64,000 nt of DNA from Gemmata massiliana (GCA_000531095.1 HG799469.1:254570-318569); one strand, 5' to 3'; positions 1 to 8,959 are shown, counted from the stretch's first letter. Numbers and translations: made by a program. The notes: a model not told the origin generated them from the sequence alone.

Positions 1-96
1 GTCGGTGCGGGACACGGGCGCGCAGAGGAGCGTGTACAAGGTGAACGGCCAGAGTCAGAACTCGGCGGGCGTCGGTACCGGCGGCGAGGCCCGCGC
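1..96. other. Short sequence joined artificially to the rest of the window (mate-pair read end)
   Basis: This stretch lies on the far side of the linker at 97-138 and so is probably not contiguous in the genome with what follows. Around 31-85 it resembles the inside of the DUF1559 gene at about 2485-2545: both contain GTGTACAAG, then CAGAG(T/C)CAGAACT, then GGCG..GTCGGT. It may therefore come from another DUF1559 paralogue elsewhere in the genome. The resemblance is short and the reading frame cannot be fixed, so this is a weak assignment. Confidence 0.35.
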
Positions 97-138
97 CGTA
101 ATAACTTCGTATAGCATACATTATACGAAGTTATACGA
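97..138. other. 454 Titanium paired-end linker containing a perfect loxP site (assembly artefact)
   Basis: Bases 101-134 are a perfect 34-bp loxP site: 13-bp arm ATAACTTCGTATA, 8-bp spacer GCATACAT, and the inverted arm. The four bases on each side (CGTA before, ACGA after) complete the 42-bp adaptor used for Cre-lox circularisation in 454 Titanium mate-pair libraries. The linker match is from memory of that published sequence. An untrimmed linker explains both the site and the abrupt change of content across it. It is not expected to be genomic DNA. It happens to be 42 bp, so a reading frame runs straight through it and would produce a false fusion protein. Confidence 0.95.
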
Positions 139-391
139 GTTGGCGGGTTACATCCGCAACCACTGGGGCATCGAGAACGGGTTGCATTGGGTATTGGATG
201 TGGCGTTCCGAGAGGATGATAGCCGCGCCCGAACGGGACACGCGGCCGCGAACTTGGGGATGTTGAGGCGCGTGGCCGTGTCGCTCCTGAAGCGTGCCAA
301 GACCAAGGGCAGCATCAAGACCCGGCGCATGAAAGCCGGGTGGGACGACAACTACCTATTGCAAGTTATCCAAGGAATCACGGCACAATAA
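139..391 (+). CDS. ISAs1-family transposase, C-terminal fragment
   Basis: About 83 residues match the C-terminal end of ISAs1-family (IS4-like DDE) transposases. The sequence opens with IRNHWGIENGLHWVLDVAFR, which carries the catalytic-region Glu, followed by EDDSRARTGHAAANLGMLRR and an end reading KAGWDDNYLLQVIQGI. The N-terminal part and the first two catalytic Asp residues are absent because the sequence starts at the mate-pair linker. An open frame continues upstream through the linker to base 5, but that extension is artificial. Whether the genomic copy is complete cannot be told from this window. Confidence 0.85.
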
Positions 392-405
392 AGTGCGCAC
401 GCCCT
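389..405 (+). repeat. Possible right end (terminal inverted repeat) of the ISAs1-type element
   Basis: Directly after the transposase stop the sequence reads AGTGCGCACGCCCTG. ISAs1-family elements usually end within a few tens of bases of the transposase stop, with an inverted repeat beginning CAGGG on the opposite strand, which this fits. The left end is not in the window, so the repeat pairing and the target duplication cannot be checked. Confidence 0.45.
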
Positions 406-683
406 GGGTCATGTCGTGCCCAGTTGTGGCTATTGATTATCCAGCAATCTTTCCGTCACTTCACGTTCGTGCTTCAGATCACACTCAAAAATCGCATTTC
501 CGACTGGTACGTGAGTGTTTTGTCTAAGTGTAACTATGGTCTCATTTTTGGCGCGAGAATTGCTGTTGTGGCCGGCGCAAAGAATTGTGGTGCGGTCTGC
601 TTCCTCTCCGGCTTCGCCGTGACCGACGGGTTACCGGCGCCAGCCGTCGTTCCCATTTCGTTAGCGGAGTTTAAGGGGGCACT
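406..683. other. Intergenic region upstream of the DUF1549 gene
   Basis: No supported gene. It lies between the IS end and the GTG start at 684 and is more AT-rich than its surroundings around 430-545, so it may carry the promoter for the following gene set. No clear -35/-10 pair or operator could be assigned. Confidence 0.4.
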
Positions 684-2201
684 GTGCGCGTCGCGGTTCT
701 TGTTATTTGTGTGTTGATCGGCTGTGGAACGGCGAGCGCTGCGCCGCCCGATCCGGCCGCGCTCGCGGCACGAATCGACAAACATCTGCAAGCGCGGTGG
801 GACGCCGAGAAGGTGAAGCCCGCGGACCGGGCCGACGACGCCACCTTCGTGCGCCGGGTACATCTCGACCTCGTGGGGCGCATCCCGACCGTTGCGGAAG
901 TTCGTGCGTTCCTCGACGACAAGGACGCGGATAAACGGGCGAAGCTCGTTGCCCGGTTGGTCGATTCCGCCGCGCACGCACGCCACATGGCCACGTTCTG
1001 GCGCCGGCAGTGGGTACCGCAAGCCGACGCCCCACAGTTCGCGAACCTCGCCGACGATTTGGAAAGCTGGATCGCATCAAATCTGCGGTCTGGCGCGTCT
1101 TACGATCGGATCGTGCGTGACCTGCTGACCGCATCGCGTGTCAAAACGGGACCGGGGGCGCCGACCACGTTCCTGACCGCGAGCGAAGCGAAGCCCGAGA
1201 ACCTCGCCGCGAACACGGCCCGCGCGTTTTTGGGGATCAACCTCGATTGCGCCCAGTGTCACGATCACCCGTTCGCGCGCTGGACCCGCGACCAGTTCTG
1301 GCAAACGGCTGCGTTCTTCGTTCGTCCGACCGTACCCGATGGCACGACACCCGCGCGGCTCGAACTTGTGGTCCCCAGTACGAAAAAGCCGATCGGTCCG
1401 CGGCTCCTGAATGACAGCGAACCGAAGTGGCCCGCGGTCCTGAAGGACGATACGGGCCGCGTGGTGCTCGCGGAGTGGGTAACGGCCCGGGATAACCCGT
1501 ATTTCGCCCGGAACGCGGTGAACCGCGTGTGGGCCGAACTCTTCGGTACGGGGATCGTGGAACCGCTCGACGACCTGAGCGGCTCGAACCCGCCCGTACA
1601 TCCAGAATTACTAGATGACCTCGCACGAGCGTTCACGGAGAGCAAGTTCGACTTGAAGTACCTCACCACGGCCCTCGTGCTCACGCGGGCGTACCAGCTC
1701 TCGGCGGTTGTCCCCGCCGGCGGAAGTTCCGACCCGCGGTGGTTCGCGTGCTCCGCGGTGCGCGGGCTGACCGGCGAGCAACTCTATGACAGCCTCCGCG
1801 TCGCGGCGGGGCTGCCCGCGGATCGCGAGGATCTCGATCCGACAATCGCTCCACGCGAACGGAAGCGCTTCGCGGAGAAGTTCCGCGTCGAACGGACCGG
1901 CAGCGCGCAGCGGTCCATTCTGCAATCACTTTCGCTGATGAACGGCAAGTTGACCACCGACTTGACGGACGTCGCGAAGGCCCCCGCCCTGTGCGCGGTC
2001 GCCGGAGCCCCGTTCCTCGACACGAAGGGGAAAGTGGAAGCCCTTTACCTCGCGGTTCTGGGGCGCAAGCCGGCCGACGACGAGTCCGCGCCCTTTGTGA
2101 AGTACGTCGAGAACGGCGGGGCCGACCGCGACGCGAACAAGGCCCTCGCCGACGTTCTCTGGGCGCTACTCAACAGCACCGAGTTCAACACTAACCATTG
2201 A
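684..2201 (+). CDS. DUF1549/DUF1553 domain protein with CxxCH motif
   Basis: This 505-residue protein has an N-terminal signal segment (MRVAVLVICVLIGCGTASA). The Cys in LIGC could be a lipobox. Residues about 25-205 match DUF1549 (planctomycete cytochrome-like, PSCyt2): FVRRVHLDLVGRIPT near 55-69, and CAQCHDHPFARWT at 189-201, where CAQCH is a covalent haem c-type motif. The second half matches DUF1553 (WVTARDNPYFARNAVNRVWAELFG; GLTGEQLYDSLR). Such proteins are abundant in planctomycetes and are usually paired with DUF1501 proteins, as here (6129-7415). Function is unknown; an exported haem-binding role is inferred from the motif. The start is GTG at 684. It is shorter than the 700-1000 residue PSCyt1-containing forms. 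Confidence 0.85.
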   Translation: MRVAVLVICVLIGCGTASAAPPDPAALAARIDKHLQARWDAEKVKPADRADDATFVRRVHLDLVGRIPTVAEVRAFLDDKDADKRAKLVARLVDSAAHARHMATFWRRQWVPQADAPQFANLADDLESWIASNLRSGASYDRIVRDLLTASRVKTGPGAPTTFLTASEAKPENLAANTARAFLGINLDCAQCHDHPFARWTRDQFWQTAAFFVRPTVPDGTTPARLELVVPSTKKPIGPRLLNDSEPKWPAVLKDDTGRVVLAEWVTARDNPYFARNAVNRVWAELFGTGIVEPLDDLSGSNPPVHPELLDDLARAFTESKFDLKYLTTALVLTRAYQLSAVVPAGGSSDPRWFACSAVRGLTGEQLYDSLRVAAGLPADREDLDPTIAPRERKRFAEKFRVERTGSAQRSILQSLSLMNGKLTTDLTDVAKAPALCAVAGAPFLDTKGKVEALYLAVLGRKPADDESAPFVKYVENGGADRDANKALADVLWALLNSTEFNTNH

Positions 2202-2215
2202 AAGGAGCGCGCGAA

Positions 2216-3160
2216 ATGCGCCCCGCCTGCCCACGCCGCCACGCCTTCACCCTCATCGAACTACTGGTGGTGATCGCCATCATCGCCATTTTGATCGGGC
2301 TACTGCTCCCCGCCGTCCAAAAGGTGCGGGCCGCTGCCGCGCGCCTCCAGTGCGCCAACAACCTCAAACAGATCGGGCTCTCGGTTCACAACTACGCATC
2401 GGCCAACGACGACTGCTTCCCCAAGTACATCGGCCTCAACCGGATGGTCAGTTGGACGACGCTGCTGCTCCCGTACCTGGAGCAGGACAACGTGTACAAG
2501 ATGATCGACCAGAGCCAGAACTGGGCGGCGTCGGTCAATGGCTGCCAGAACCGCGCCGCGGGGCAGGTCCGGATGAAGGGCTTCGTCTGTCCGGCGAATC
2601 CGGGCGCGCAGCGCACCGTGCTCGTCTCCGATCCGGAGAACGCCGGTGGGTCGTTCCCCGCGGCGCCGACCGACTACACCGTGGCCGAGGGGTTCTACTA
2701 CACCACCGTCGCCTCGACGAACCCGCCGAACTGGATCGAGGGGACCATCCGGTCGGTCAACGCGATCGGGAAGCGGCGGTTCACCGACGTGACCGACGGC
2801 ATGTCCAACACGCTCGTCATCTTCGAGAACGCGGACGTGCCCAACATCTGGATCAACGGCAAAAGGGTGACGGACAACACGAACACCGTGATGACGTTCA
2901 ATCACAGTAATCACGGCGGGTGGGCGAACCCGAACAACAACAACGTGCGCGGCTGGGACGCGACCGGCACCGTGCAGTTCGGGACGTACATCGTCAACAA
3001 GCGCAACGGGGCCGCGCTCTACGGGTTCCACACCAGCGGTGCGCACGCGCTCCTCGCCGACGGGTCTGTGCAGTTCTTCAGCGAGACCACGACCTCCGAA
3101 ACCATCAAGCGGTTCATCAGTTTCAAGGACGGCGACATCGTTTCCGTGGGCGACCTGTGA
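2216..3160 (+). CDS. DUF1559 protein with type II/IV pilin-like N-terminus
   Basis: About 314 residues. The N-terminus is a prepilin signal: basic leader, then [20 protein letters not shown], where the usual Gly before Phe is Ala. The DUF1559 (SBP_bac_10-type) body follows, with the family's CANNLKQIGLSVHNY and a C-terminal ALLADGSVQFFSE motif. Such proteins are expanded by the dozen in planctomycetes and are thought to be pseudopilin-like secreted or surface proteins of unknown role. ATG 2216 is chosen because AAAGGAG sits 9 bases upstream; an in-frame TTG at 2198 overlaps the previous stop but has no such site. It is followed by a strong hairpin. Confidence 0.9.
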   Translation: MRPACPRRHAFTLIELLVVIAIIAILIGLLLPAVQKVRAAAARLQCANNLKQIGLSVHNYASANDDCFPKYIGLNRMVSWTTLLLPYLEQDNVYKMIDQSQNWAASVNGCQNRAAGQVRMKGFVCPANPGAQRTVLVSDPENAGGSFPAAPTDYTVAEGFYYTTVASTNPPNWIEGTIRSVNAIGKRRFTDVTDGMSNTLVIFENADVPNIWINGKRVTDNTNTVMTFNHSNHGGWANPNNNNVRGWDATGTVQFGTYIVNKRNGAALYGFHTSGAHALLADGSVQFFSETTTSETIKRFISFKDGDIVSVGDL

Positions 3161-3190
3161 GTCGCTAACCCTTATTTCGTCAAGTCAGTC

Positions 3191-3230
3191 GTCACCGCCC
3201 GGGCGCAGCAACGCGCGTCCGGGCGGTGAC
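3191..3230 (+). terminator. Strong hairpin between DUF1559 and lipoprotein genes
   Basis: GTCACCGCCCGG at 3191-3202 pairs with CCGGGCGGTGAC at 3219-3230, with a GC-rich inner extension. No T run follows, so it may be a processing or attenuation structure inside the gene set, or a weak terminator. Confidence 0.5.
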
Positions 3231-3291
3231 CGGCTTACCGGCAATATTCCAACAAACGCGGAGCGCCGGTGCGCTTCCGACAGGAGCAAGC

Positions 3292-3738
3292 ATGCGGACG
3301 AAGGTGGCCCGCGGGTTCACCGCGGGTCTTTGTGTGGCCGTGTTGTGTCTGGCTAGCGGGTGCGGCAAGAAGAAGCGCCCGGGCGAGTTACCCGTGTATT
3401 CGGTGAAGGGCCGCGTGACTCACAAAGGGGAACCGATGCCGTTCGCCGTGGTCACGTTTTGGCCGGCAAACCAGCAGTTCGTTCCGGCGATGAAGTCGCG
3501 CGCCACGGCCGACAAGGACGGCAACTACGAACTGACGACCTACGAACTCAACGACGGCGTGCCGGAGGGCGAGTACGCGGTCATCCTGTACGTGCCGCTC
3601 AAGCAGCCGGACCCCTACGAACTGGAAGGGCCTAACCCACCGGACCGGCTCAACCACGCCTTTTACGATCCGGCAAAATCGAAACTCCGGTTCACGGTGC
3701 GCCCGGAACCGAACACGATCGACATCAAACTCCCCTAA
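3292..3738 (+). CDS. Small lipoprotein with carboxypeptidase-regulatory-like fold
   Basis: 148 residues. The signal peptide ends in the lipobox ASGC (Cys24), followed by KKKR. The mature part starts with VYSVKGRVTHKGEPMPFAVVTFWP and continues with KDGNYELTTYELNDGVPEGEYAVILY. This is the beta-sandwich pattern (G+V...G.P...V.F.P...DG.Y.L.T....G.Y.V) typical of planctomycete lipoproteins encoded beside DUF1559 genes. The function is unknown; the neighbours suggest a surface role with the DUF1559 partners. Start ATG 3292 is preceded by CAGGAG. An upstream in-frame GTG at 3226 would destroy the signal peptide and is rejected. Confidence 0.8.
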   Translation: MRTKVARGFTAGLCVAVLCLASGCGKKKRPGELPVYSVKGRVTHKGEPMPFAVVTFWPANQQFVPAMKSRATADKDGNYELTTYELNDGVPEGEYAVILYVPLKQPDPYELEGPNPPDRLNHAFYDPAKSKLRFTVRPEPNTIDIKLP

Positions 3739-3752
3739 CCACGAGGTCCGCC

Positions 3753-4673
3753 GTGAAAACGTTCCCGCGCCGCGGAGCGACCGCCATCGAGTTACTCGTG
3801 CTGGGCACGCTCGCCACTTTTGCCATTGGGCTAACGCTGCCCGCGATTCAAAAGGCCCGGGCCGCGAGCGCGCGCACGAAGTGTGCGGACAACCTCCGAC
3901 TGCTCGGGACCGGAGCGCGCGAGTACGCCGCGGCCAACGACGACATGCTGCCGCGCAACAGCGGCCCCACGCCCGCGGGGAGCTGGAACACGCAGATCCT
4001 CCCCTTCATTGGCGAAAAGGAACTGGCCCAGAAGTACACGGACGGGCGCGACTGGTGGGACGCGGGCGAGAACGGCAACCGGACGGTGGCTCAAGGTCGC
4101 GTGGCGGCGTTCGTGTGCCCGGCCGCGCCGAACCCGGACCGCTGGGTTCTGACGCGCGACCCGGACAACGAGTCCAAGAGCTTCCGCGCCGCGCCCACGG
4201 ACTACGTCGGGGCCGCGGGCGCGTACTATGAGAACAACGACCAGAAGAACCTGCACCCCGGCGCGATGCACACGCGCACGGTCACCCGGCGGTTGCGCAC
4301 CTCGGACATCGCGGACGGCACCGCACAGACGGTCCTCGTCGTGGAGATGGCCGACAAGCCGAACCACTGGCACACCGGCAAATTGGGCGAAGACCGGCTG
4401 GAGAAGCCGCAGATGACGGCGCTCTCGGGCCAGTGGGCGGCGCCGAACTGGAACCACCTCCGCTCCCACTCCACTGATGGGAAGACGCAGTTCGGGCCGT
4501 GTGCGGTGAACTGCAGCAATCAGGCCGCGATCTACGGCTTCCACGAGGGCGGCGCGAACGTGCTGTTCGTCGACGGCTCGGTGCGGTTCCTGAAGGCCGG
4601 GATGTCGCAAGAAATGCTGATCGCGCTCGTGAGCATCGCGGGCGGCGAAGTCCTGGCTCCGAACGATTTTTAA
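3753..4673 (+). CDS. DUF1559 protein with divergent pilin-like N-terminus
   Basis: 306 residues. The N-terminus is a degenerate prepilin signal ([20 protein letters not shown]): the Gly before the cleavage point and the Glu at +5 are kept, but the usual FTLIE core is lost. The body keeps family marks: [20 protein letters not shown] at about 44-63 and [15 protein letters not shown] near the end. It is the second of three DUF1559 paralogues in this gene set, which diverge substantially from each other. Start is GTG 3753, 15 bases after the previous stop, with ACGAGG upstream. Role unknown. Confidence 0.88.
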   Translation: MKTFPRRGATAIELLVLGTLATFAIGLTLPAIQKARAASARTKCADNLRLLGTGAREYAAANDDMLPRNSGPTPAGSWNTQILPFIGEKELAQKYTDGRDWWDAGENGNRTVAQGRVAAFVCPAAPNPDRWVLTRDPDNESKSFRAAPTDYVGAAGAYYENNDQKNLHPGAMHTRTVTRRLRTSDIADGTAQTVLVVEMADKPNHWHTGKLGEDRLEKPQMTALSGQWAAPNWNHLRSHSTDGKTQFGPCAVNCSNQAAIYGFHEGGANVLFVDGSVRFLKAGMSQEMLIALVSIAGGEVLAPNDF

Positions 4674-4692
4674 ATCACAGGGGGTAACAGTC

Positions 4693-5607
4693 ATGCGACG
4701 CCGTTCCGCCTTTACGCTGATCGAACTGCTGGTGGTGATCGCGGTCATCGCGATCCTGATCGGCTTGCTGCTTCCTGCGGTGCAAAAAGTGCGCGAGGCC
4801 GCCGCGCGCATGAAGTGCAGTAACAATTTGAAGCAACTCGGGCTGGCGGTTCACAACTACGAGGGCGTTCACCGCGAGGTTCCCACGCTGGGCACGTACC
4901 GACCGCCGACCAGCATGGGCAAGCACGGGTGGGTGATGTTCCTGCTGCCGTACCTGGAGCAGACCGCCCTCGCGAGCCAGTACCGCTGGGACGTCAGTTT
5001 TTCGGACCCGGTCAACCAGCCCGTCATCAAGACTCAACTCCGGATCTTCCAGTGCCCGTCGACCCCGCGGACGACGTGGACGATCTCGGCCTCGGACTCG
5101 GGTGTGGCCTACGAAGCGGCGGTCGGGGACTACGCCGCGTGTAACGGCGTGAGCAAGGATCTGGCGACGTACCTCGGTAACACCAGCATGAGTCGCGGCG
5201 GGATGTTCTTCGGGGAGATCACACCGCGCGGGGTCCGGTTCGCCGAGGTGACCGACGGGCTTTCCCAGACGTTCATGGTTCTGGAGCACGCGGGCATGCC
5301 GGAGTGGTACGTTCTCGGCACGAAGCAGCCGACGAACGCCCCGGTTCCGGAACGTGCTGCCTGGGGGCACCAGTACCAGTTCAGCCTGCTGCTCCGCGGG
5401 CACAGCACGGACGGAAAGAGCTACTACGGGCCGTGCGCGATCAACTGCAGCAACGACCTCGGGATCTACTCGTTCCACACCGGCACGGTCAACACTTTGT
5501 TCGCCGACGGGAGCGTGCAATCGGTCCGCAGCGGGATGCAGGTGAGTGTGATGGCGGCCCTTGCGACCGTTGGTGGTGGCGAGGTGATCTCGCCCAACGA
5601 TTATTGA
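4693..5607 (+). CDS. DUF1559 protein with type II/IV pilin-like N-terminus
   Basis: 304 residues. It has a canonical planctomycete N-terminus ([20 protein letters not shown]) followed by [15 protein letters not shown]. The DUF1559 body ends with [16 protein letters not shown] and the near-terminal pattern [10 protein letters not shown], which parallels [10 protein letters not shown] at the end of the previous paralogue. The two proteins therefore probably arose by local duplication and then diverged. Start ATG 4693 is 20 bases after the previous stop, with GGGG upstream. Likely exported and assembled or anchored through the N-terminal helix; the actual function is unknown. Confidence 0.9.
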   Translation: MRRRSAFTLIELLVVIAVIAILIGLLLPAVQKVREAAARMKCSNNLKQLGLAVHNYEGVHREVPTLGTYRPPTSMGKHGWVMFLLPYLEQTALASQYRWDVSFSDPVNQPVIKTQLRIFQCPSTPRTTWTISASDSGVAYEAAVGDYAACNGVSKDLATYLGNTSMSRGGMFFGEITPRGVRFAEVTDGLSQTFMVLEHAGMPEWYVLGTKQPTNAPVPERAAWGHQYQFSLLLRGHSTDGKSYYGPCAINCSNDLGIYSFHTGTVNTLFADGSVQSVRSGMQVSVMAALATVGGGEVISPNDY

Positions 5608-5617
5608 GAGGTCACCG

Positions 5618-6076
5618 ATGCCAATCAGTCCGTCCCAGCCGCGATTTGCGGTTATCATAGCCCCGTTGATCGTGGCCGCGGTTCTCGTGATCCCGGCCTG
5701 TAGCTCTCCCACCACCGACTCCCCGCGGGTCGAACCGGTGTCCGGTTCGGTCTTCGTCAACGGGAACCCGGCGGTGGGGGCGGTGGTGACTTTTCACCCC
5801 GCCGCCCCGCAGGGCCAAAACAAGTTGCGGCCGCGCGGCGTGGTTCAGGCCGACGGGACGTTCCGGTTGACGACGTACACCACCGGTGACGGTGCGGCGA
5901 CCGGGGACTACGCCGTTACGCTGTACTGGCCCGAGAAGGACGATCCCGATCTGGAAGCCCGCGGGATCGAGGTGAAGGACCGGTTCCAGAACCGCTTCAA
6001 AGATCCCAGCCGCCCGTTCAAACGGGTGACCGTTCGGGAGGGAGAGAACGCGCTGGAGCGGTTCACCGTTCAGTAA
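5618..6076 (+). CDS. Small lipoprotein, paralogue of the one at 3292
   Basis: 152 residues. Hydrophobic signal with lipobox IPAC (Cys28). The mature domain reads VEPVSGSVFVNGNPAVGAVVTFHP, then ADGTFRLTTYTTGDGAATGDYAVTLYWP, the same beta-sandwich pattern as the lipoprotein at 3292-3738. The gene set therefore shows a repeated DUF1559-lipoprotein arrangement. Start ATG 5618 lies 10 bases after the preceding stop. Role unknown; translational coupling suggests it works with the DUF1559 protein before it. Confidence 0.78.
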   Translation: MPISPSQPRFAVIIAPLIVAAVLVIPACSSPTTDSPRVEPVSGSVFVNGNPAVGAVVTFHPAAPQGQNKLRPRGVVQADGTFRLTTYTTGDGAATGDYAVTLYWPEKDDPDLEARGIEVKDRFQNRFKDPSRPFKRVTVREGENALERFTVQ

Positions 6077-6084
6077 ATACACCG

Positions 6085-6103
6085 ACCCGTCGTTGCGACG
6101 GGT
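6085..6103 (+). terminator. Small hairpin before the DUF1501 gene
   Basis: ACCCGTCG, loop TTG, CGACGGGT: a perfect 8-bp stem in the 52-base gap between the lipoprotein and DUF1501 genes. No T run, so probably an RNA structure between cotranscribed genes rather than a full stop. Confidence 0.35.
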
Positions 6104-6128
6104 GACCACGATCACGTGAGGACCGATC

Positions 6129-7415
6129 ATGTCCGTAACCTTCGATTGCACCCGGCGCGGGCTCTTTCGTGCGGCCCTCGGCGTCGGGGCCGCGGCCGGT
6201 TCGATGTCCGGCTGGCTGCGCGCACTCGCGTCCGAGGCGCCCAAGAAACCCGTTAAGTCCGTCATCGTGCTGTGGCTCAACGGCGGCCCGGCGACCATCG
6301 ACCTGTGGGATCTGAAGCCGGGGCACGAGAACGGCGGGTCGTTCAAGGAGATCAATACAACGGCGCCGGGAATGAAGATCGGCGAGCACCTGCCGAACCT
6401 CGCGAAACACGGCAAGGAACTGGCGCTCGTGCGCTCGATGAAGACTAAGGAGGGCGACCACGGCCGCGCCGCGTTCCTGTTGCGCACCGGGTACACGCCC
6501 CAGGGGGCGGTCCAGTTCCCGGCGGTCGGTGCCGTGCTCGCGAAGGAACTCGGTTCGGAGTCCACCGACCTCCCGAACTTCGTCAGCATGGCCCCGGCGC
6601 GCTACGCGATCGAACTCGGGGGCGGGTTCCTCGGGCCGCATTTCGACCCGCTCGTGGTCGGCGACCAGGCCGCGCCACAAGACGGGCTCAAGGTGCCCGA
6701 TCTGGGCCGCGTACACGGTGTTACCGATGCCGCTCAAAAGGCGCGGCTCGAACTGCTCGCCGGAGTGGAGAACAGGTTCGTCGCGGGGCGCAACAGTTCG
6801 GTTGCCGCGAGCGTTCAAGCGGCCGCGTCGCGCGCGGTGCGACTGATGAAGCCCGAAGCCGCGGCCGCGTTCGATCTCGACCAGGAGAAGCAAAAGACGC
6901 GCGACGCTTACGGACGCGGGCTGTTCGGGCAGGGGTGCCTGCTCGCGCGCCGACTGGTGGAACGCGGGGTACCGTTCGTGGAAGTTACGCTCGACGGGTG
7001 GGACACGCACCAGAACAACTTCGACCGCGTGAAGGAACTCTGCGGCACGCTCGACGCGGGATTCGCCTCTCTGGTCAACGATCTCAAAGATCGTGGGCTG
7101 CTCGATAGCACGCTCGTGGTGTGCCAGGGCGAGTTCGGGCGCACGCCGAAGATCAACGCACAAACGGGGCGCGACCACTGGCCCGCGTCGTGGGCGGTCG
7201 CGCTGGCGGGTGGCGGACTCAAAACGGGCCAAGCGATCGGGAATACGACGAAAGACGGCCTCGCGGTCGAGGAACAGCCCGTATCGGTGCCGGACCTGAT
7301 CGCGACCGTGGCGAAGGCCGTCGGGATCGACCCGCAGAAGCAGAATATGTCCAACGTCGGGCGCCCGATCCGCGTGGCCGACCCGGACGCGAAGCCGATC
7401 AAGGAGCTACTGTGA
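6129..7415 (+). CDS. DUF1501 domain protein with Tat-type signal
   Basis: 428 residues. The N-terminus CTRRGLFRAALGVGAAAG is a twin-arginine type signal, as is usual in this family. The body matches DUF1501 (alkaline-phosphatase/sulfatase-like fold): VIVLWLNGGPATIDLWDLKPG at about 45-65, FVEVTLDGWDTHQNNFDRV at about 285-303, and VCQGEFGRTPKIN...GRDHWP at about 336-355. Members accompany DUF1549/DUF1553 proteins in planctomycetes, here on the same strand with the DUF1549 gene at 684. The catalytic role is unknown. Start ATG 6129 follows GTGAGGACCGATC. It overlaps the next gene by 4 bases, which indicates coupled translation. Confidence 0.9.
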   Translation: MSVTFDCTRRGLFRAALGVGAAAGSMSGWLRALASEAPKKPVKSVIVLWLNGGPATIDLWDLKPGHENGGSFKEINTTAPGMKIGEHLPNLAKHGKELALVRSMKTKEGDHGRAAFLLRTGYTPQGAVQFPAVGAVLAKELGSESTDLPNFVSMAPARYAIELGGGFLGPHFDPLVVGDQAAPQDGLKVPDLGRVHGVTDAAQKARLELLAGVENRFVAGRNSSVAASVQAAASRAVRLMKPEAAAAFDLDQEKQKTRDAYGRGLFGQGCLLARRLVERGVPFVEVTLDGWDTHQNNFDRVKELCGTLDAGFASLVNDLKDRGLLDSTLVVCQGEFGRTPKINAQTGRDHWPASWAVALAGGGLKTGQAIGNTTKDGLAVEEQPVSVPDLIATVAKAVGIDPQKQNMSNVGRPIRVADPDAKPIKELL

Positions 7416-8959
7416 CCCGCGCGTTCCTCGCTCTCGTTGCGTTCGTTGCTGCAATCGCCGTAGTTCCGGCCGCAGATGCACCCAAAGTCAGCCCGCGCGC
7501 CGAGGCCCTTGATCTGCTTCTGGTCGGCGGGGAGAAACCCACGCGGCTCGAACTGCGTGTCGAAATCGGCGAAAAATCGGTCCCCGCGATCTGGGACGAG
7601 ACGTTCGCGAAGTTGTTCGCGTTCTACGACCGCAACGCAGACGGTGCGCTCGACAAAACCGAGGCCGCGCGACTTCCCGCTGCATTCGCGCTGCGCCAGG
7701 TGCTTTGGGGTCAGATCGCCGCGCTTTTAGGCGACGCTCCGGCCTGGGGTGATCTCGATTTGAACAACGACGGAAAAGTGCGCGCGGACGAACTGGCCGA
7801 CTTCTATCGCCGTGCGGGGCTGGGCGGCGTGCTGGTGGGCGTGGGCAAACCACCCGCGACCGACCGGCTCACCGAGGCACTCGTCAAGACGCTCGACACG
7901 AACAAGAACGGCAAGGTGGAGGAGGCCGAGTGGAAGGCCGCGCCGGACGTGTTGCGCAAGCTCGACAAGAACGACGACGAACTGGTCGGGCCGGGCGAAC
8001 TGGTCGATCGCGTTGCCTATCCGGGTGCTCTGGGTTCCTCGCTTCTAATGGCGCCGTCCCCCAACACCAAATCGGACGCGGTGACGGACGCCCTGTCGTT
8101 CGTCGTGCTCCCGCTCCGCACGGCCGACACGCAGTGGGCGAGCACGGTCGCGGTTCGGCGCGAAGCGGGGAAGCTCTCTGCGATCCCTGCTGACGATCTC
8201 CTTGCGTTACGCGCGAAGCCTGCTGCGACCGTGTGGCACGTGAAGCTCGGGGCGGGGAAGGGGACCGTAGTAGAACCCGTTGGTGGAAAACCGCCAGCAA
8301 ACGGGCGACTGGTTCTGGCGGAGGGTAACCTTCGTGTCGAACTGCGTGCCGATGGGGGGAAGCTCGCCGAACAGGTTGTCACTGCACGCAAACGCTTCCT
8401 GACGGCGTTCGCCGAATGCGACGCCGATTCCGACGGCGCACTCGACGCGAAGGAACTCGGAGCAACCAAGGCCGCGCGGTTCCAGCCGTTGCTTTTCGCC
8501 GACCGAAACGGTGACGGGAAACTCGATCAGAACGAACTAACCGCCTGGCTCGACCTCCAGGAGCAGATCGCGAAGGGGCACGTGTTCCTCACGGTTTTGG
8601 ACCACGGCGCGGGGCTGTACGAACTGCTCGACGCGGACCGCGACGGCTCGCTCTCGGTGCGCGAATTGCGGACCGCGTGGGACCGGCTCAAGGCGTCCGG
8701 GTGTGTGACTGGTGGCGCGTTCGATCGGGCAAAACTTCCGCGCCACTTGATGACGACCGTGAGCCACGGTCACCCGCAGCACGCGATCGGCAAGCCGGTC
8801 CGCGGGGGACCGGAGTGGTTCCAGGCAATGGATCGCAACGGCGACGGCGATGTGTCTCCGCGCGAGTTCACGGGCACGCGCGAGGTATTCGATAAACTCG
8901 ATCTCGATAAGGACGGGCTACTGAGTGCGGAAGAGGCGGCCCGCGTCACGAAGTTTTAG
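7412..8959 (+). CDS. Exported protein with nine EF-hand calcium-binding loops
   Basis: 515 residues with a signal peptide (MTRAFLALVAFVAAIAVVPAADA). Nine EF-hand or dockerin-like DxDxDG loops are visible: residues 73-84 (DRNADGALDKTE), 116-127, 162-173, 185-196 (degenerate, DKNDDELVGPGE), 337-348, 364-375, 407-418, 474-485 and 497-508. A central segment of about 140 residues (200-336) lacks them. It probably binds calcium outside the cytoplasm; whether as a sensor or a structural protein is unknown. Start GTG 7412 overlaps the DUF1501 stop (GTGA), so the open frame upstream of it is ignored. It is the last gene of this set. Confidence 0.85.
   Translation: MTRAFLALVAFVAAIAVVPAADAPKVSPRAEALDLLLVGGEKPTRLELRVEIGEKSVPAIWDETFAKLFAFYDRNADGALDKTEAARLPAAFALRQVLWGQIAALLGDAPAWGDLDLNNDGKVRADELADFYRRAGLGGVLVGVGKPPATDRLTEALVKTLDTNKNGKVEEAEWKAAPDVLRKLDKNDDELVGPGELVDRVAYPGALGSSLLMAPSPNTKSDAVTDALSFVVLPLRTADTQWASTVAVRREAGKLSAIPADDLLALRAKPAATVWHVKLGAGKGTVVEPVGGKPPANGRLVLAEGNLRVELRADGGKLAEQVVTARKRFLTAFAECDADSDGALDAKELGATKAARFQPLLFADRNGDGKLDQNELTAWLDLQEQIAKGHVFLTVLDHGAGLYELLDADRDGSLSVRELRTAWDRLKASGCVTGGAFDRAKLPRHLMTTVSHGHPQHAIGKPVRGGPEWFQAMDRNGDGDVSPREFTGTREVFDKLDLDKDGLLSAEEAARVTKF

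Noticed and set aside
101-134. loxP as evidence of an engineered strain, transposon marker or natural recombination site
   Set aside because: The extra bases on both sides match the full sequencing adaptor, so an untrimmed linker is the simpler explanation.
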